A DNA stretch of 64,000 nucleotides from Sporosarcina thermotolerans (GCF_030067815.1 NZ_CP125968.1:3464001-3528000), one strand, 5' to 3'; positions 47,828-56,569 are shown, counted from the first letter of the stretch. Translations and numbers: made by a program. The notes: generated by a model from the letters alone, not told the origin.

Positions 47828-49061
47828 ATATTTGTCTTTCGGTATGGGATTGTTAGCGATATCTATTGTATCTAGGTGGGCGTTGGGCAATGCCATTTTT
47901 ACCGCCCCATCAAGCTTCATTCCCTATGGTATAGTTGGCCCAATTAGTTTCTCGATTGCGGTTGTATTAGCATTTACACTATTAGTTCCTATTATTTTGA
48001 TTGTCCGCGAAAATCATTTCAACCACTCCTTTAATTATATTTTGGAATTGAAATTGTCTACGAGTGCCCGCAGGCTATTTAACATTGTCTTATTTGTCGG
48101 CACACTTGCAAGTTTAGTCATTCTTTCATATTCCGCAGCAATTGTACTTTATGTATTCAATATCCCTTTTCCAATTGGTTGTGGATTCTTCCTATTAGCC
48201 GGTTTTTCAAGCCACTTTCTTATCCGATTGGGCTACACAGAAAAAATTGATACGATTAAGGTTGGCTTGTTGTTTCTTACCATTATTATGCTGTTAGTTA
48301 ACGGATACTTTATTAAAGGAACAGAATCAGTTTATCAAGGCGTTCGCCTTTATCATCCATATATCATTTATATGGGTAAAAGTATGTTACCAACATTAAT
48401 CGTCTCTTTTATGCTTGCCATTTTGGGTCATCTACTCTCGGATCGAAAAACATGGGATATTCTTTTATTCAGTGATAAAAAAAAGTTAAAAATCGGGCTA
48501 TTCACTAGCGGAATTATTTTAAGTACGATTCCGCTTTCCTTTACAATGATTACACTATCTGCCATTCAAAACAGAAAGTTCGACACAACCATTACGATGT
48601 TCACAGGAATATTTACCAACTACGATAATGAAGTCATTCGTATTATGTTGACTTTGATATTTTTATTCCTATTTTTACTATCCCTCTCAAGTCAAGTAAC
48701 GACACTTTTCAAGATTGCATCTGATCTTCAGGCAAAGGCAACGTACATAAAGGAAGCCATCGCGATTTTAGTCATTATCGGAGTCCCGTTTACGTTGCAT
48801 TTAACCCAAATTACTCTATTGGAGTTATTTTTCGTCTTCGGAACCTTTTTTGCAGCGGTTGCGCCCGTAATACTATTGGTCTTTTTATCGAAAATAAAAA
48901 TTGGAGTGCCTCCATTTATCATTGCCGGTTGCATGGCGGTATTCGGGTGGATTCTTATGGGCCTTGGACACGCGCCACTGCATATTTTAGTTTGTTTTGT
49001 TGGTACGGTGATTGTCGTGGGGGATGGTATTTGGTTGGATGGAGAAAGAGGGGCTGCCTAA
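47817..49061 (+). CDS. multi-spanning membrane transporter-like protein
   Basis: 414 residues, about 12 hydrophobic helices, with almost no soluble domains. The N-terminal GMGLLAISIVSRWALGNAIFTAPSS carries a broken-helix look (GNAIFTAP) seen in APC and sodium:solute symporter folds. Family not firmly recognised. Its ATG overlaps the response regulator stop by 11 bases, so the three genes form one operon. Either the regulated transporter or the sensing partner of the kinase. Confidence 0.65.
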   Translation: MQTRYLSFGMGLLAISIVSRWALGNAIFTAPSSFIPYGIVGPISFSIAVVLAFTLLVPIILIVRENHFNHSFNYILELKLSTSARRLFNIVLFVGTLASLVILSYSAAIVLYVFNIPFPIGCGFFLLAGFSSHFLIRLGYTEKIDTIKVGLLFLTIIMLLVNGYFIKGTESVYQGVRLYHPYIIYMGKSMLPTLIVSFMLAILGHLLSDRKTWDILLFSDKKKLKIGLFTSGIILSTIPLSFTMITLSAIQNRKFDTTITMFTGIFTNYDNEVIRIMLTLIFLFLFLLSLSSQVTTLFKIASDLQAKATYIKEAIAILVIIGVPFTLHLTQITLLELFFVFGTFFAAVAPVILLVFLSKIKIGVPPFIIAGCMAVFGWILMGLGHAPLHILVCFVGTVIVVGDGIWLDGERGAA

Positions 49062-49073
49062 AAAGTTAAAAAC

Positions 49074-49120
49074 GGCACCAGGTTTTGGAACAGTTCCGAA
49101 TTCAATGAGAACATGGTATC
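49074..49120. repeat. family B hairpin repeat, copy 1
   Basis: GGCACCAGGTTTT...AGAACATGGTATC around a CCGAATTCAATG centre. 13 bases after the transporter stop; leftmost copy of the cluster. Confidence 0.8.
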
Positions 49121-49268
49121 CTAAATCCATGGAAGAACAAAACGAGACAGATAAATACCGATTACAACAATCTGAGTTTGTAGAGATTTCAAAAGGGCAC
49201 TGAGTGGCAATGCCTGTAAAATCGTTTTTGAGAGGCGCACCAATTACATTAACACTGGAGGGTTCACG

Positions 49269-49721
49269 ATGGGCATTAATAAAGTTACATTAATGGAAGC
49301 GTATATGATTGAAACAATCCGAAGCAATGGCATTTCAAATCAGGAATTGTTGACCCAACTTGAGAAAGAGAATAAAAGTGCTTGGGAATCCATCAATAAG
49401 AATTATAATTATGATGATTTAATCGCACTTTACAATCAAGATAAAAGTGCATTCAAATCTATTCTTACGGATGGATATAAAGTTAAATTCATTACCATAA
49501 GAGGGCTACAATCCCTTTTGGAAATGAAATTCAAAAAAATAGCTGAAGAAGATTATACTTTGACAGACAAGGGCATGGAACAGTTAAAAGTTACAAAAAC
49601 AGAATTAACAACGCTGAATCAGATTCTCTCAAAAAACTGGACCATTGAAGAATCACCTACAGATTTAGGAAATGATCAACTAAAAGAAATTAGCATACAA
49701 CTTGCATACTCACTCGCCTAA
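49269..49721 (+). CDS. uncharacterised 150-residue protein, paralogue of 20307-20768
   Basis: Same start MGINKVTLMEAYMIETIRSNG and the same GGAGGGTTCACG upstream as at 20307. Roughly 85 percent identical by eye, with a changed C-terminus (LAYSLA). Similarity of the two loci continues about 35 bases past the stop into the left arm of the terminator and then ends at a family A fragment. Function unknown. Confidence 0.6.
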   Translation: MGINKVTLMEAYMIETIRSNGISNQELLTQLEKENKSAWESINKNYNYDDLIALYNQDKSAFKSILTDGYKVKFITIRGLQSLLEMKFKKIAEEDYTLTDKGMEQLKVTKTELTTLNQILSKNWTIEESPTDLGNDQLKEISIQLAYSLA

Positions 49722-49761
49722 AGTGATGTGTTGAATGGAAAAGCAGTTTCCTGTCGTTTTT

Positions 49762-49828
49762 AAAGGTGCCTGTGTAGGAAAGAAAAAAGGTTCTAAAACA
49801 ATTCCGAATTCAATGAGAGCCTGGTACC
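49762..49828. repeat. family A fragment followed by family B copy 2 (left end truncated)
   Basis: AAAGGTGCCTGTGTAGG (49762-49778) is an A-type end. From 49788 AGGTTCT...AATTCCGAATTCAATGAGAGCCTGGTACC is a B copy lacking the left GGTACC. Confidence 0.65.
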
Positions 49829-49836
49829 CAAAAACT

Positions 49837-49876
49837 AACCCAACCCTTAATTTTTAAATTAAAGGTTGGGTTTTTT
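49837..49876. terminator. hairpin terminator
   Basis: AACCCAACC...TTAATTT pairs with AAATTAAAGGTTGGGTT, followed by six T. It serves the plus-strand gene at 49269. Confidence 0.75.
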
Positions 49877-50071
49877 AGATGATGATTATTGATAAGAATG
49901 ATTTTTTAAACCAAGAATATCCCTTGCTTCATCAAAGGTATTCATCCATTTCTTCTTTTCCGCAAAAGATATTGTCGGTTGTTGCCCATGATTATATGGT
50001 AATCGCCCTCGCATGCCAATTTCTATTCATTTTTTTATCCATGTTCAACTTGTGACTAACTTTACCTAAAT

Positions 50072-50607
50072 TTAATTTAATCGTTCGATACCAGTAATTT
50101 TCCACTTTCCCTCTATTTTGGATAAAGTGTATTTGGTTTTTTTTACTCCACCATTTTCGTAAGTAGCATGTGTAAGAACTGTTGCCTTGTTCCCATCTCT
50201 CTCTCTTCGGAAATAATTGTAAATGAATCAATCTCATATCTAATTTCATTTCGTGTATAGTATCTTGCATTTCTTAGTGTAACTTCAATCGAACTAATAT
50301 CTGCATCAACACTCAAGTACTTCATTGCTTCCCCAGTATTTGATACACGCGCATACTTCATGTATTTTCCAACTGCATTAGATGGCGTATTATTTAAATA
50401 AAAAGCTATAATAAAAACACCAAACACAATAAGCAAAACATAAAGTAATTTGCGCTTTTCTTGTTTCAATAATCTGGACTTTGTTTTCGGCTTAGTTTTT
50501 GAATCATTAATGTCTGTTATTACTTTAATTGGTTTACCACAATTACCACAAAAATTCGAGTTAGCAATTACTTCTTCTCCGCAATTAGTGCAATAGGTTG
50601 TTATCAT
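50072..50607 (-). pseudogene. zinc-ribbon membrane protein, frameshifted
   Basis: Zinc ribbon CTNCGEEVIANSNFCGNCG, a basic linker and one membrane helix (about residues 53-70), then a DUF4878-like external domain (AVGKYMKYARVSNTGEAMKYLSVD). The frame breaks near 50196 in a GA repeat; the other frame reads ERDGNKATVLTHATYENGGV and ends KWKITGIERLN at 50072. About 178 residues. Resembles the zinc-ribbon proteins at 923 and 7852 in design; ligand unknown. Confidence 0.6.
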
Positions 50608-51012
50608 AATAGTCTCCCAAACTCATATTAATTAGTTTAATAATAGGTACTATCTTCACATACATCCCCTTCCATGACCAGACAATTTATGACAACGACT
50701 CAGTACGATTTTTAACTGCTTATGTACGAATTATTAGTATCGGTGCTTGTGCATGCCAATTTAACACCAGTATTTATAAAATAAACCAACCGCTGTGGTG
50801 CGAGAGGTCGGTGCTAATTACTTGCCCTTACTCGATTTACAAATACTGAAACTCACCGACTATCCATCCGTTAACAGTATTTAAAAGGATGATTTTCTAT
50901 TTGAACCTCATAATCAGATCCTTCAAAGCTAATCAGGGTTGTCTGGTAATAAACCCATCATCAACTATAGAATAGACGGGTAACCCCCCCGGATTCTTCA
51001 TAAATTGGAAAA
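50608..51012. other. intergenic, no gene seen
   Basis: About 400 bases without a supported reading frame. No strong hairpin beyond the family B copy that follows. Confidence 0.4.
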
Positions 51013-51058
51013 GGTACCAGGTTCTAAAACAATTCCGAATTCAATGAGAACCTGGTAC
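51013..51058. repeat. family B hairpin repeat, copy 3
   Basis: GGTACCAGGTTCT...AGAACCTGGTAC with a nearly complete 13-bp stem, 9 bases from the next gene's stop. Confidence 0.85.
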
Positions 51059-51067
51059 TTGACACTA

Positions 51068-52061
51068 TTATTTATCGTTCCATAGAATATCCACGTAGGC
51101 GCCGTCCACTTCCGGAACGGTAATTCGCTCTCCTAATATGGATCCGTATGTTCTCAATCCTTTAACTGTTCCCCATAAAAAAATGATATCATCTTCGAGT
51201 ATTCTTTTATCTTTTTCGGTCATCGTGTAATTTACTAAAATAGTATCATCCCAAATACCATATCCTACATCCGTTACGTTTAATAGAAGGGTAAGTTTTT
51301 TTCCATCCTCTAAATTTTGCATAACCTTGGCATGTAACAACACTTTTGTTCCTATAAAAGAGTCAGGATCTCTTGCCAATTCGATATAATCTATTTCTAC
51401 AGCCGATGTTTTAAATTTCTCTTCGGCTAAAGCAGCGTTTTCTGCAGCTTCTTTCTTCGCTTGAGCTTCTTTTTCTGCTTTTTCTACTGCTGCTTTTTTA
51501 GCTTGGGCTTCTTTTTCGGCCTTTTCATTTGCTTTCGCATTTTCTGCAGCTTCTTTTTCTTCTCGCTTCGCCTTTTCTTTGGCCTCTTTCTTAGCCTTTT
51601 CTTCTGCTTCCTTCCTAACTTTGGATTCAGCCTTCTCCTTTTCTGTTACTGCTTCTTCAGCCTTTTCTTTTGCTTTCGCGTTTTCTGCGGCTTCTTTTTC
51701 TTCTTGCTTTGCCTTTTCTTTGGCTTCTTTCTTAGCCTTTTCCTTGGCTTCTTTTTCCGCTTTCTCTTCAGCCTCTTTCTTAGCTTTCTCTTCCTTCTTG
51801 GCTTTTTGTTCTGCCTGAGCAGCTGCCACCTCACTTGGTGTTGGGTCAGGAAGCGAAGCTCCATAGGTACCTAAGGAGACCATGAATACAATGAAAAATA
51901 CAAAAGACGATACCCCATAGTAAAGGAAGACCTTTCCTCGAGTTTTCTTTTTCTTGACTGCCCCAATACAAAACCAACTTCGGTTTAACAAGTCCTACTA
52001 TATTCATAACGAATGACACACACCATAGTAGGAAAAATATGAAAAATAATGCCAATGCCAT
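51068..52061 (-). pseudogene. membrane protein with Lys/Glu-rich coiled coil and OB-like C-terminus, frameshifted
   Basis: N-terminal MALALFFIFFLLWCVSFVMNI at 52061 starts a first helix; near 51960 one extra base moves the frame into KKKTRGKVFLYYGVSSFVFF-type second helix. Residues about 90-215 are a long coiled coil of Ala/Glu/Lys heptads (KAKKEAKEKAK). The C-terminus (VEIDYIELARDPDSFIGTKV...LHAKVMQNL...ILVNYT) looks like an OB fold of the tRNA_anti-like type. Such architecture occurs in Bacilli without known function. The internal repeats of the coiled coil may vary in length. Confidence 0.6.
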
Positions 52062-52293
52062 ATGCCGTTCCCCTATCTTCCAATAATTATAAAGTCTACC
52101 AGTTAAATTCTAATACTTTATCAGATAATAAGCTACAAAGTTATACAAACTAAAATATTTAAATTTCTTCATAACTTCTTTTATGTAATTAACTAATAGA
52201 AACACTATACATCTTGAAAAATAAGGATAGGTCCAACATATAAAATGAGCCACGCGATTTCCAATTATCAGGGAAGATAAAAGGATAATCGAC

Positions 52294-52399
52294 ATGGCTC
52301 AAAACAATCGTATAAAATATTAAAAAGTGGTTGAAGGACGATCACAAAGAGGTATTGCATCTAATCCGGGAATGTCAAGAAACGCTGTCCGGAAACACC
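52294..52399 (+). pseudogene. IS21-type IstA N-terminal remnant
   Basis: Reads MAQNNRIKY, stop, KVVEGRSQRGIASNPGMSRN-AVRKHL. This matches the helix-turn-helix start of IS21 IstA (repeat of -REIAR-GISRNTVRKYL). Only about 35 codons remain and it abuts the 3' end of the sigma-factor gene, so the insertion may have replaced that gene's C-terminus. Confidence 0.6.
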
Positions 52400-52409
52400 T
52401 AAATTTAAA

Positions 52410-52887
52410 CTACTTAATAGTTATCGTGAAACTTGTTTTTTTATCATCCTCAATAATATCCCGATATATCAAACCACTATATTCAATTTCAACACCTGTT
52501 CTTTCCCTACTCATTATCAACAGCCATTGCAACAATTTCCTATCATCTTCAGTTAACGATTCAACCGCATATCGAAGACGTTCACTTCCCCTTTGTCTCC
52601 TGCGTCATCTACCTCGATTAATTTTGTCAAAATCTCATCCTCAATTGGCATGAAACGCTGCTCAAAGCGGTTTGCCCTCTTCATTTCATCCATCATCGCA
52701 CCCGGATGTACCGATAAGCGAACGGTGCGAAATCCCCTTTTTCATATTCAAATCGTTCCCACGCAAGCCAGAGAGCCACCCTACCTGTTTGCCGGAATTG
52801 CTCATAATCGCGATAAATATTCAATTGACGCATACATGCAAAAATCATTGTTTCATACTTAACTAACACGTCTTCAAAATTCAACAC
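52410..52887 (-). pseudogene. sigma-70 family RNA polymerase sigma factor, frameshifted and possibly truncated
   Basis: GTG start at 52887. Region 2 is clear: MIFACMRQLNIYRDYEQFRQTGRVALWLAWERF and FAPFAYRYIRG. Two one-base losses in G runs (about 52703 and 52595) break the frame; repaired it continues AMMDEMKRANRFEQRFMPIE and SERLRYAVESLTEDDRKLLQWL. The C-terminus then differs from a usual region 4 and stops next to IS21 debris. Resembles YvrI-like sigma factors; divergent from comK. Confidence 0.6.
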
Positions 52888-53137
52888 TTGGTTGACCTTT
52901 CCGATCGTGCACGATTCAGTTTATTCCCGGGTAATTTCATCATAGAGGGAACGAACTATAGACACCAATGCGCATTTATGACGTTTGGCTTACTATACAT
53001 GGCATATGAGTAGGAGAAAGATGACCTTTTGTAGTCAATTTTTAAAACAAATATGTTTTTTCGTTATTTTTAGACTATTATTTTAAGAAACAATGATATA
53101 AAATAGAATGTGAAGTGATTATAAAGGAGGATATTGC

Positions 53138-53659
53138 ATGAAGGACGAAATTTCTCTATTCATTAGTCGAACTTTAGCTTTGAAATCTGTTCATTCAGGA
53201 AAGTACTTTTCCAAAATTATTACAATGGACGGAATCTACTTTTCAACACTAAAACCTATCGATTTACTGAACAAAGCATGCCTACGTCATCACTCATCAA
53301 AAGCCGGGCGAAAGGAGGCAGCCAAGGAACTTCTAAAGTACCGTCAGAAAACGCCATTTCTTATCTCTGATGAAGTGGGTGTGTTTCCAACGAATGGTTC
53401 AAAAAATCCCGATTGCATCTGGATTTTCAGTCACTTCTTCGATGCAAAACGACTGGACAGTAAGAACACATTACTTACCTTTAACAATGAAATTACCATT
53501 AACGTACCGGTATCTCTTTACACAGTCACTAAACAGAAAACGCGTCTACATACGCTACTCAGCCATGTTCAATATTCCAAAAACCAATACATATCCGAAC
53601 AGTCTTTGTTCGGCGTGAAGGAAGAACACACAAAATATGATACCGAATCCACCGATTAA
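53138..53659 (+). CDS. comK: ComK family competence transcription factor
   Basis: 173 residues. The ComK core is clear: ACLRHHSSKAGRKEAAKELLKYRQKTPFLISDE (ComK: RSCRFFGSSYAGRKAGTYEV), VGVFPTNGSKNPDCIWIFSHFF, and FNNEITINVPVSLYT. In B. subtilis ComK activates DNA-uptake genes by binding AT-rich A4-N5-T4 boxes. Good ribosome site AAGGAGGATATTGC. An AT palindrome AAAACAAATATGTTTT (53046-53061) upstream is a candidate autoregulatory site, though its spacing is not the textbook one. Intact. Confidence 0.85.
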   Translation: MKDEISLFISRTLALKSVHSGKYFSKIITMDGIYFSTLKPIDLLNKACLRHHSSKAGRKEAAKELLKYRQKTPFLISDEVGVFPTNGSKNPDCIWIFSHFFDAKRLDSKNTLLTFNNEITINVPVSLYTVTKQKTRLHTLLSHVQYSKNQYISEQSLFGVKEEHTKYDTESTD

Positions 53660-53773
53660 ACATTACATCATGATTTGAGGAGATTACAAAAGTAGTTAAA
53701 CACAGATCATATGAGACCCCAATTCTTTCTTCTCCGACAACAAAAATACCCAACATCAAGTAATTACAGATAT

Positions 53774-53789
53774 AAAAAAGGCATTACAG
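53774..53789. terminator. left arm of a terminator split by the IS3 element
   Basis: AAAAAAGGCATTACAG here pairs with CTGTAATGCCTTTTT at 55286-55300. Together they make a normal terminator hairpin, now separated by 1.5 kb. Confidence 0.55.
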
Positions 53790-53820
53790 TGATGTGACCC
53801 CTAAAAGTTAGAGTTTTATA

Positions 53821-54642
53821 TTACGCAGCTAATTGGCTGGTGTGAAGACGGTATTGAACCGGACTCATACCAGCCAGTTTCTGTTTGATCCGTTTGTTGT
53901 TGTAATACTGAATGTAAGCCTCGATATCACGTTTAAGTTCCTCGTATGTGCGCAGTGGTTCGCCATAATACATCTCCTGCTTAAGTAATCCAAAGAAATT
54001 TTCCATTGGGGCGTTATCCAGACAGTTTCCCTTCCGAGACATGCTCTGGAACACTTTATGTGTTTTTAAGGTCGCAACCCATTTTCCGTGCTGATAGTGC
54101 CAGCCTTGATCTGAATGGATGGTAGTCCGATATTTTGCGTTCTTTACGATTTCAAGGGCTTCCTCCAAAGGTTTCATCACAAAGTCGAGCGTCGGACGCA
54201 TACCGATGCCAAACGAAAGAATCTCCCCATTATACATATCCATCATTGGACTAAGATAGAGTTTTAGGCCATCTGAACACTTGAATTCTGTAATATCCGT
54301 AGTCAGCTTCTGATACGGGATTGTAGTCTTGAAACGGCGGTGAATACGGTTTTTCGCCACTTTGCCGATATTTCCCTTGTACGAACTGTAGCGACGAGAT
54401 TTTCTGGTGAACTTACTGCCTTTTAATCCTAACTTTCGCATAATGCGCTGCACCTTTTTATGATTGACTATGATACCACGATTCTTCAATTCAAGTTGAA
54501 TCCTGCGATATCCATAGTTTTCATTGTTCTTATCAAAAATGGTTTGAATCGTTTCCTCCAACTCTTCGTTGGGATTCTCCCGTTTCATTTGTTTTACATG
54601 ATAGTGATAAGATGACTCAGGAATTCCGACAATTAGAAGCAC
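53821..54642 (-). CDS. IS3-family transposase OrfB (DDE integrase)
   Basis: 273 residues from the listed start. The integrase core is intact: first Asp in TTDITEFKCSDGLKLYL, second Asp in IHSDQGWHYQH, Glu in NAPMENFFGLLKQEMYYG. The HTH_21-type N-terminus (EETIQTIFDKNNENYGYRRIQLELKNRG) is present. The frame is open upstream of the start and overlaps the end of OrfA in the -1 frame, so OrfAB is probably made by ribosomal slippage, as is usual in IS3. Confidence 0.88.
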   Translation of the reverse strand: MLLIVGIPESSYHYHVKQMKRENPNEELEETIQTIFDKNNENYGYRRIQLELKNRGIIVNHKKVQRIMRKLGLKGSKFTRKSRRYSSYKGNIGKVAKNRIHRRFKTTIPYQKLTTDITEFKCSDGLKLYLSPMMDMYNGEILSFGIGMRPTLDFVMKPLEEALEIVKNAKYRTTIHSDQGWHYQHGKWVATLKTHKVFQSMSRKGNCLDNAPMENFFGLLKQEMYYGEPLRTYEELKRDIEAYIQYYNNKRIKQKLAGMSPVQYRLHTSQLAA

Positions 54643-54647
54643 ATCCT

Positions 54648-55217
54648 TCAGTGTGAATTCTTCTTTGAGTTCGAATGATAACGCTGCTTGTGCTTTTCGA
54701 GATAGCCGTCCGGATCCATCTGAAAAGCTCGCAACTTTTTTAGGTATTCCACCTCCAAACGGAGGAGTTCATTTTCCCGTTCTAGTTTCTGTTCACGCGT
54801 CATTTCATTCTCTTGTGTTGGCTTCTGGTTCTTCTTAACATTCTTCGCTTTATCAGACATGACCGGCCGTCCTTTCGGATTGTCCAGGGCTTCCGCACCG
54901 CCATTGAGGAATTTCTTCTTCCAAACAGCGACCATCGGAGTGTTCGTCAATCCGAAGTGAAGAGCGGTATCTGCCAGTGAAGCGCCTGTCCTTTTCATAA
55001 AGTTTAATACATCCAACTTGAATTGAACAGAATAAATCGCGTCCCTTTTCTTACGAACCAATCCCTCCATACCAAACTTCTTATATGCGTTTACCCAATC
55101 CCTAACCTGTCTATTTGACTTTACACCATGTTTTTTCGCCAATCTCTCATATCCAATTGTTCCTTCGAGATATTCCCGCACCACCATCGCCTTAAAATCA
55201 TCTGTATATTTAACCAT
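54648..55217 (-). CDS. IS3-family transposase OrfA (helix-turn-helix)
   Basis: 189 residues. Two helix-turn-helix units (YLEGTIGYERLAKKHGVKSNRQVRDWV and FMKRTGASLADTALHFGLTN), then a coiled segment rich in Glu (EMTREQKLERENELLRLEVEYLKKL) used for dimerisation. The length fits IS150-group OrfA. It binds the element ends. Confidence 0.85.
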   Translation of the reverse strand: MVKYTDDFKAMVVREYLEGTIGYERLAKKHGVKSNRQVRDWVNAYKKFGMEGLVRKKRDAIYSVQFKLDVLNFMKRTGASLADTALHFGLTNTPMVAVWKKKFLNGGAEALDNPKGRPVMSDKAKNVKKNQKPTQENEMTREQKLERENELLRLEVEYLKKLRAFQMDPDGYLEKHKQRYHSNSKKNSH

Positions 55218-55531
55218 AATAAAACACCCCGAAAGTTAGATTTTTGACTCTAACTTTTGGGGTGCACTTCACAGTCCACGTATGTCTGTAATGCCTTTTT
55301 ACGTTATAATTCTCCAATAAATCAACTTTCTAATAACAAATTTCCTCACACTGTAACGGTCAAGTAGAATTGATCAATTTTCCACAATTAGCTTGACCAC
55401 CCTTTAGGTAAATAGGGTCTGTCTATATTTCATACGATGACTTGGATCGGACAGTATTAGATTACTTCGCTTCGATGGAGATGCCTGTCTAAAATGGCAG
55501 TAGTAAACATATATGGATTTGGTACTCGAAA
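55218..55531. other. right end of IS3 and non-coding sequence
   Basis: After the IS end come the right arm of the split terminator (55286-55300) and a stretch resembling 20830-20860 (CTTTCTAA-AA-AAATTTCCTCA). This supports shared origin of the flanks of the two GNAT genes. No gene seen. Confidence 0.45.
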
Positions 55532-55582
55532 TTCTTGAGCGCAAGACCATTTTCTTGAGCGTGGATAACGTGTTCTTGAGCG
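55532..55582. repeat. short tandem repeat (TTCTTGAGCG, 20-21 bp period)
   Basis: TTCTTGAGCG begins at 55532, 55552 and 55573. Period and style recall the 21-bp array at 11597-11827, but the core differs. Confidence 0.55.
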
Positions 55583-55590
55583 CGGATAAG

Positions 55591-55636
55591 TGTACCAAGT
55601 TCCCAAACACTCCGAATTCAATGAGAACTCTGGTAC
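55591..55636. repeat. family B hairpin repeat, copy 4
   Basis: TGTACCAAGTTCC...CCGAATTCAATGAGAACTCTGGTAC, diverged. Confidence 0.7.
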
Positions 55637-55749
55637 TCATAGGTATATGGGGGTGCAAAATTGAGATTTAAGATGATTGAGGAAGCTACAGGGAGATCAA
55701 TGCAACGGTGAGCCGGCAATCAGGACACTGGTAAAACTTAAATTCAAAA

Positions 55750-55820
55750 GTTTTATTATTTCCATCCTATAAACAGTGGAATTGAAGCTAATATCTATGT
55801 CGTTTTGCCGGTTCGTACCT
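55750..55820. repeat. family C dispersed repeat, copy 2
   Basis: Near-identical to 39398-39470 (TATTTCCATCCTATAAAC, GAATTGAAGCTAATATC, TCGTTTTGCCGGTTC). A degenerate family B copy follows at 55840-55876. Confidence 0.65.
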
Positions 55821-55890
55821 ACTGAATATTGATAGTGAATGGTCCCAGGTTCAAGGAGAACCTCGAATTCATTGAGTGCATAAGACCCAA

Positions 55891-56454
55891 TCAGATATGT
55901 TTCACCATATGATGGAATGGTTCGCCGATGATTGTCCAGGGAGAAACAATTTCGTAGCCAAGTCGTTTGTAAAGCCGGATTGCTGGATCTTTTTGTGTTT
56001 CGACATTTAAGGCTAATCGGGTGTAACCTTGCTGCTTCGCAAGTTCTTCTACGAAAATGAATAATTGAGTTCCGATTCCTTTGCCACGAAAAGTTGGAGA
56101 GATACAAACGGTGTCGATATACAATTCCCCCGGTAATGATTCTGCATCGATTTCAGGATTTAGGGCACCTTTTTCCATCAGCCAATTCGTCAAATTACGA
56201 TCAAGGACAGGAGCATCATCACCTGGATACAAGACGATAATGCCCACCATGTCTGCGTTAATCTCCGCAATATATGTATACAGATAGGAGTGCCGGTTGT
56301 CATTTCGCATGAATAGCTCACGTAATCTATCTGTAACCATTTCTACCTCAGTTGCCCCTGTTAGCCGATTGGCGATGTCACCAATTGCATCGACAATTAG
56401 CGGGACGACTTTATCCGCATCTGTCGGTAAGGCGGGTCTAATTTGGATACTCAA
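55891..56454 (-). CDS. GNAT family N-acetyltransferase (copy 2, intact)
   Basis: About 187 residues from the TTG at 56454, 9 bases after AAAGGAG; the upstream TTG at 56460 is less well spaced. N-terminal SIQIRPALPTDADKVVPLIV, beta-strand YTYIAEINADMVGIIVLYPG, acetyl-CoA loop FRGKGIGTQLFIFVEELA, and C-terminal LYKRLGYEIVSPWTI. Closely related to the broken copy at 20907-21469. Substrate unknown. Confidence 0.82.
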   Translation of the reverse strand: MSIQIRPALPTDADKVVPLIVDAIGDIANRLTGATEVEMVTDRLRELFMRNDNRHSYLYTYIAEINADMVGIIVLYPGDDAPVLDRNLTNWLMEKGALNPEIDAESLPGELYIDTVCISPTFRGKGIGTQLFIFVEELAKQQGYTRLALNVETQKDPAIRLYKRLGYEIVSPWTIIGEPFHHMVKHI

Positions 56455-56493
56455 TTTCAAAATCTCCTTTTGGTCATTTGTCCTTTTACTATA

Positions 56494-56528
56494 TCAAAAA
56501 AACAACCCAATGTTTTACGCATTGGGTC
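56494..56528 (-). terminator. terminator upstream of the GNAT gene
   Basis: ACCCAATG and CATTGGGT arms, followed on the minus strand by TGTTTTTTT. It would stop transcripts from the YfbU gene to the right. Confidence 0.75.
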
Positions 56529-56569
56529 GTTTCTTAAATACCGATGCTGCTATAACGTTTCTATAAAAC

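Larger units (their letters stand above)
53795..55266 (-). mobile_element. IS3-family insertion sequence (IS150-like)
   Basis: Inverted ends TGACCCCTAAAAGTTAGAG (left) and complement TGCACCCCAAAAGTTAGAG (right) flank orfA and orfB. About 1.47 kb. No clear target duplication is seen, so the exact borders may be a few bases off. It lies inside the loop of a terminator downstream of comK. Confidence 0.75.

Noticed and set aside
51461-51874. Phe/Ser/Cys-rich reading frames antisense to the coiled-coil gene
   Set aside because: Mirror image of Lys/Glu/Ala-rich repeats on the other strand.
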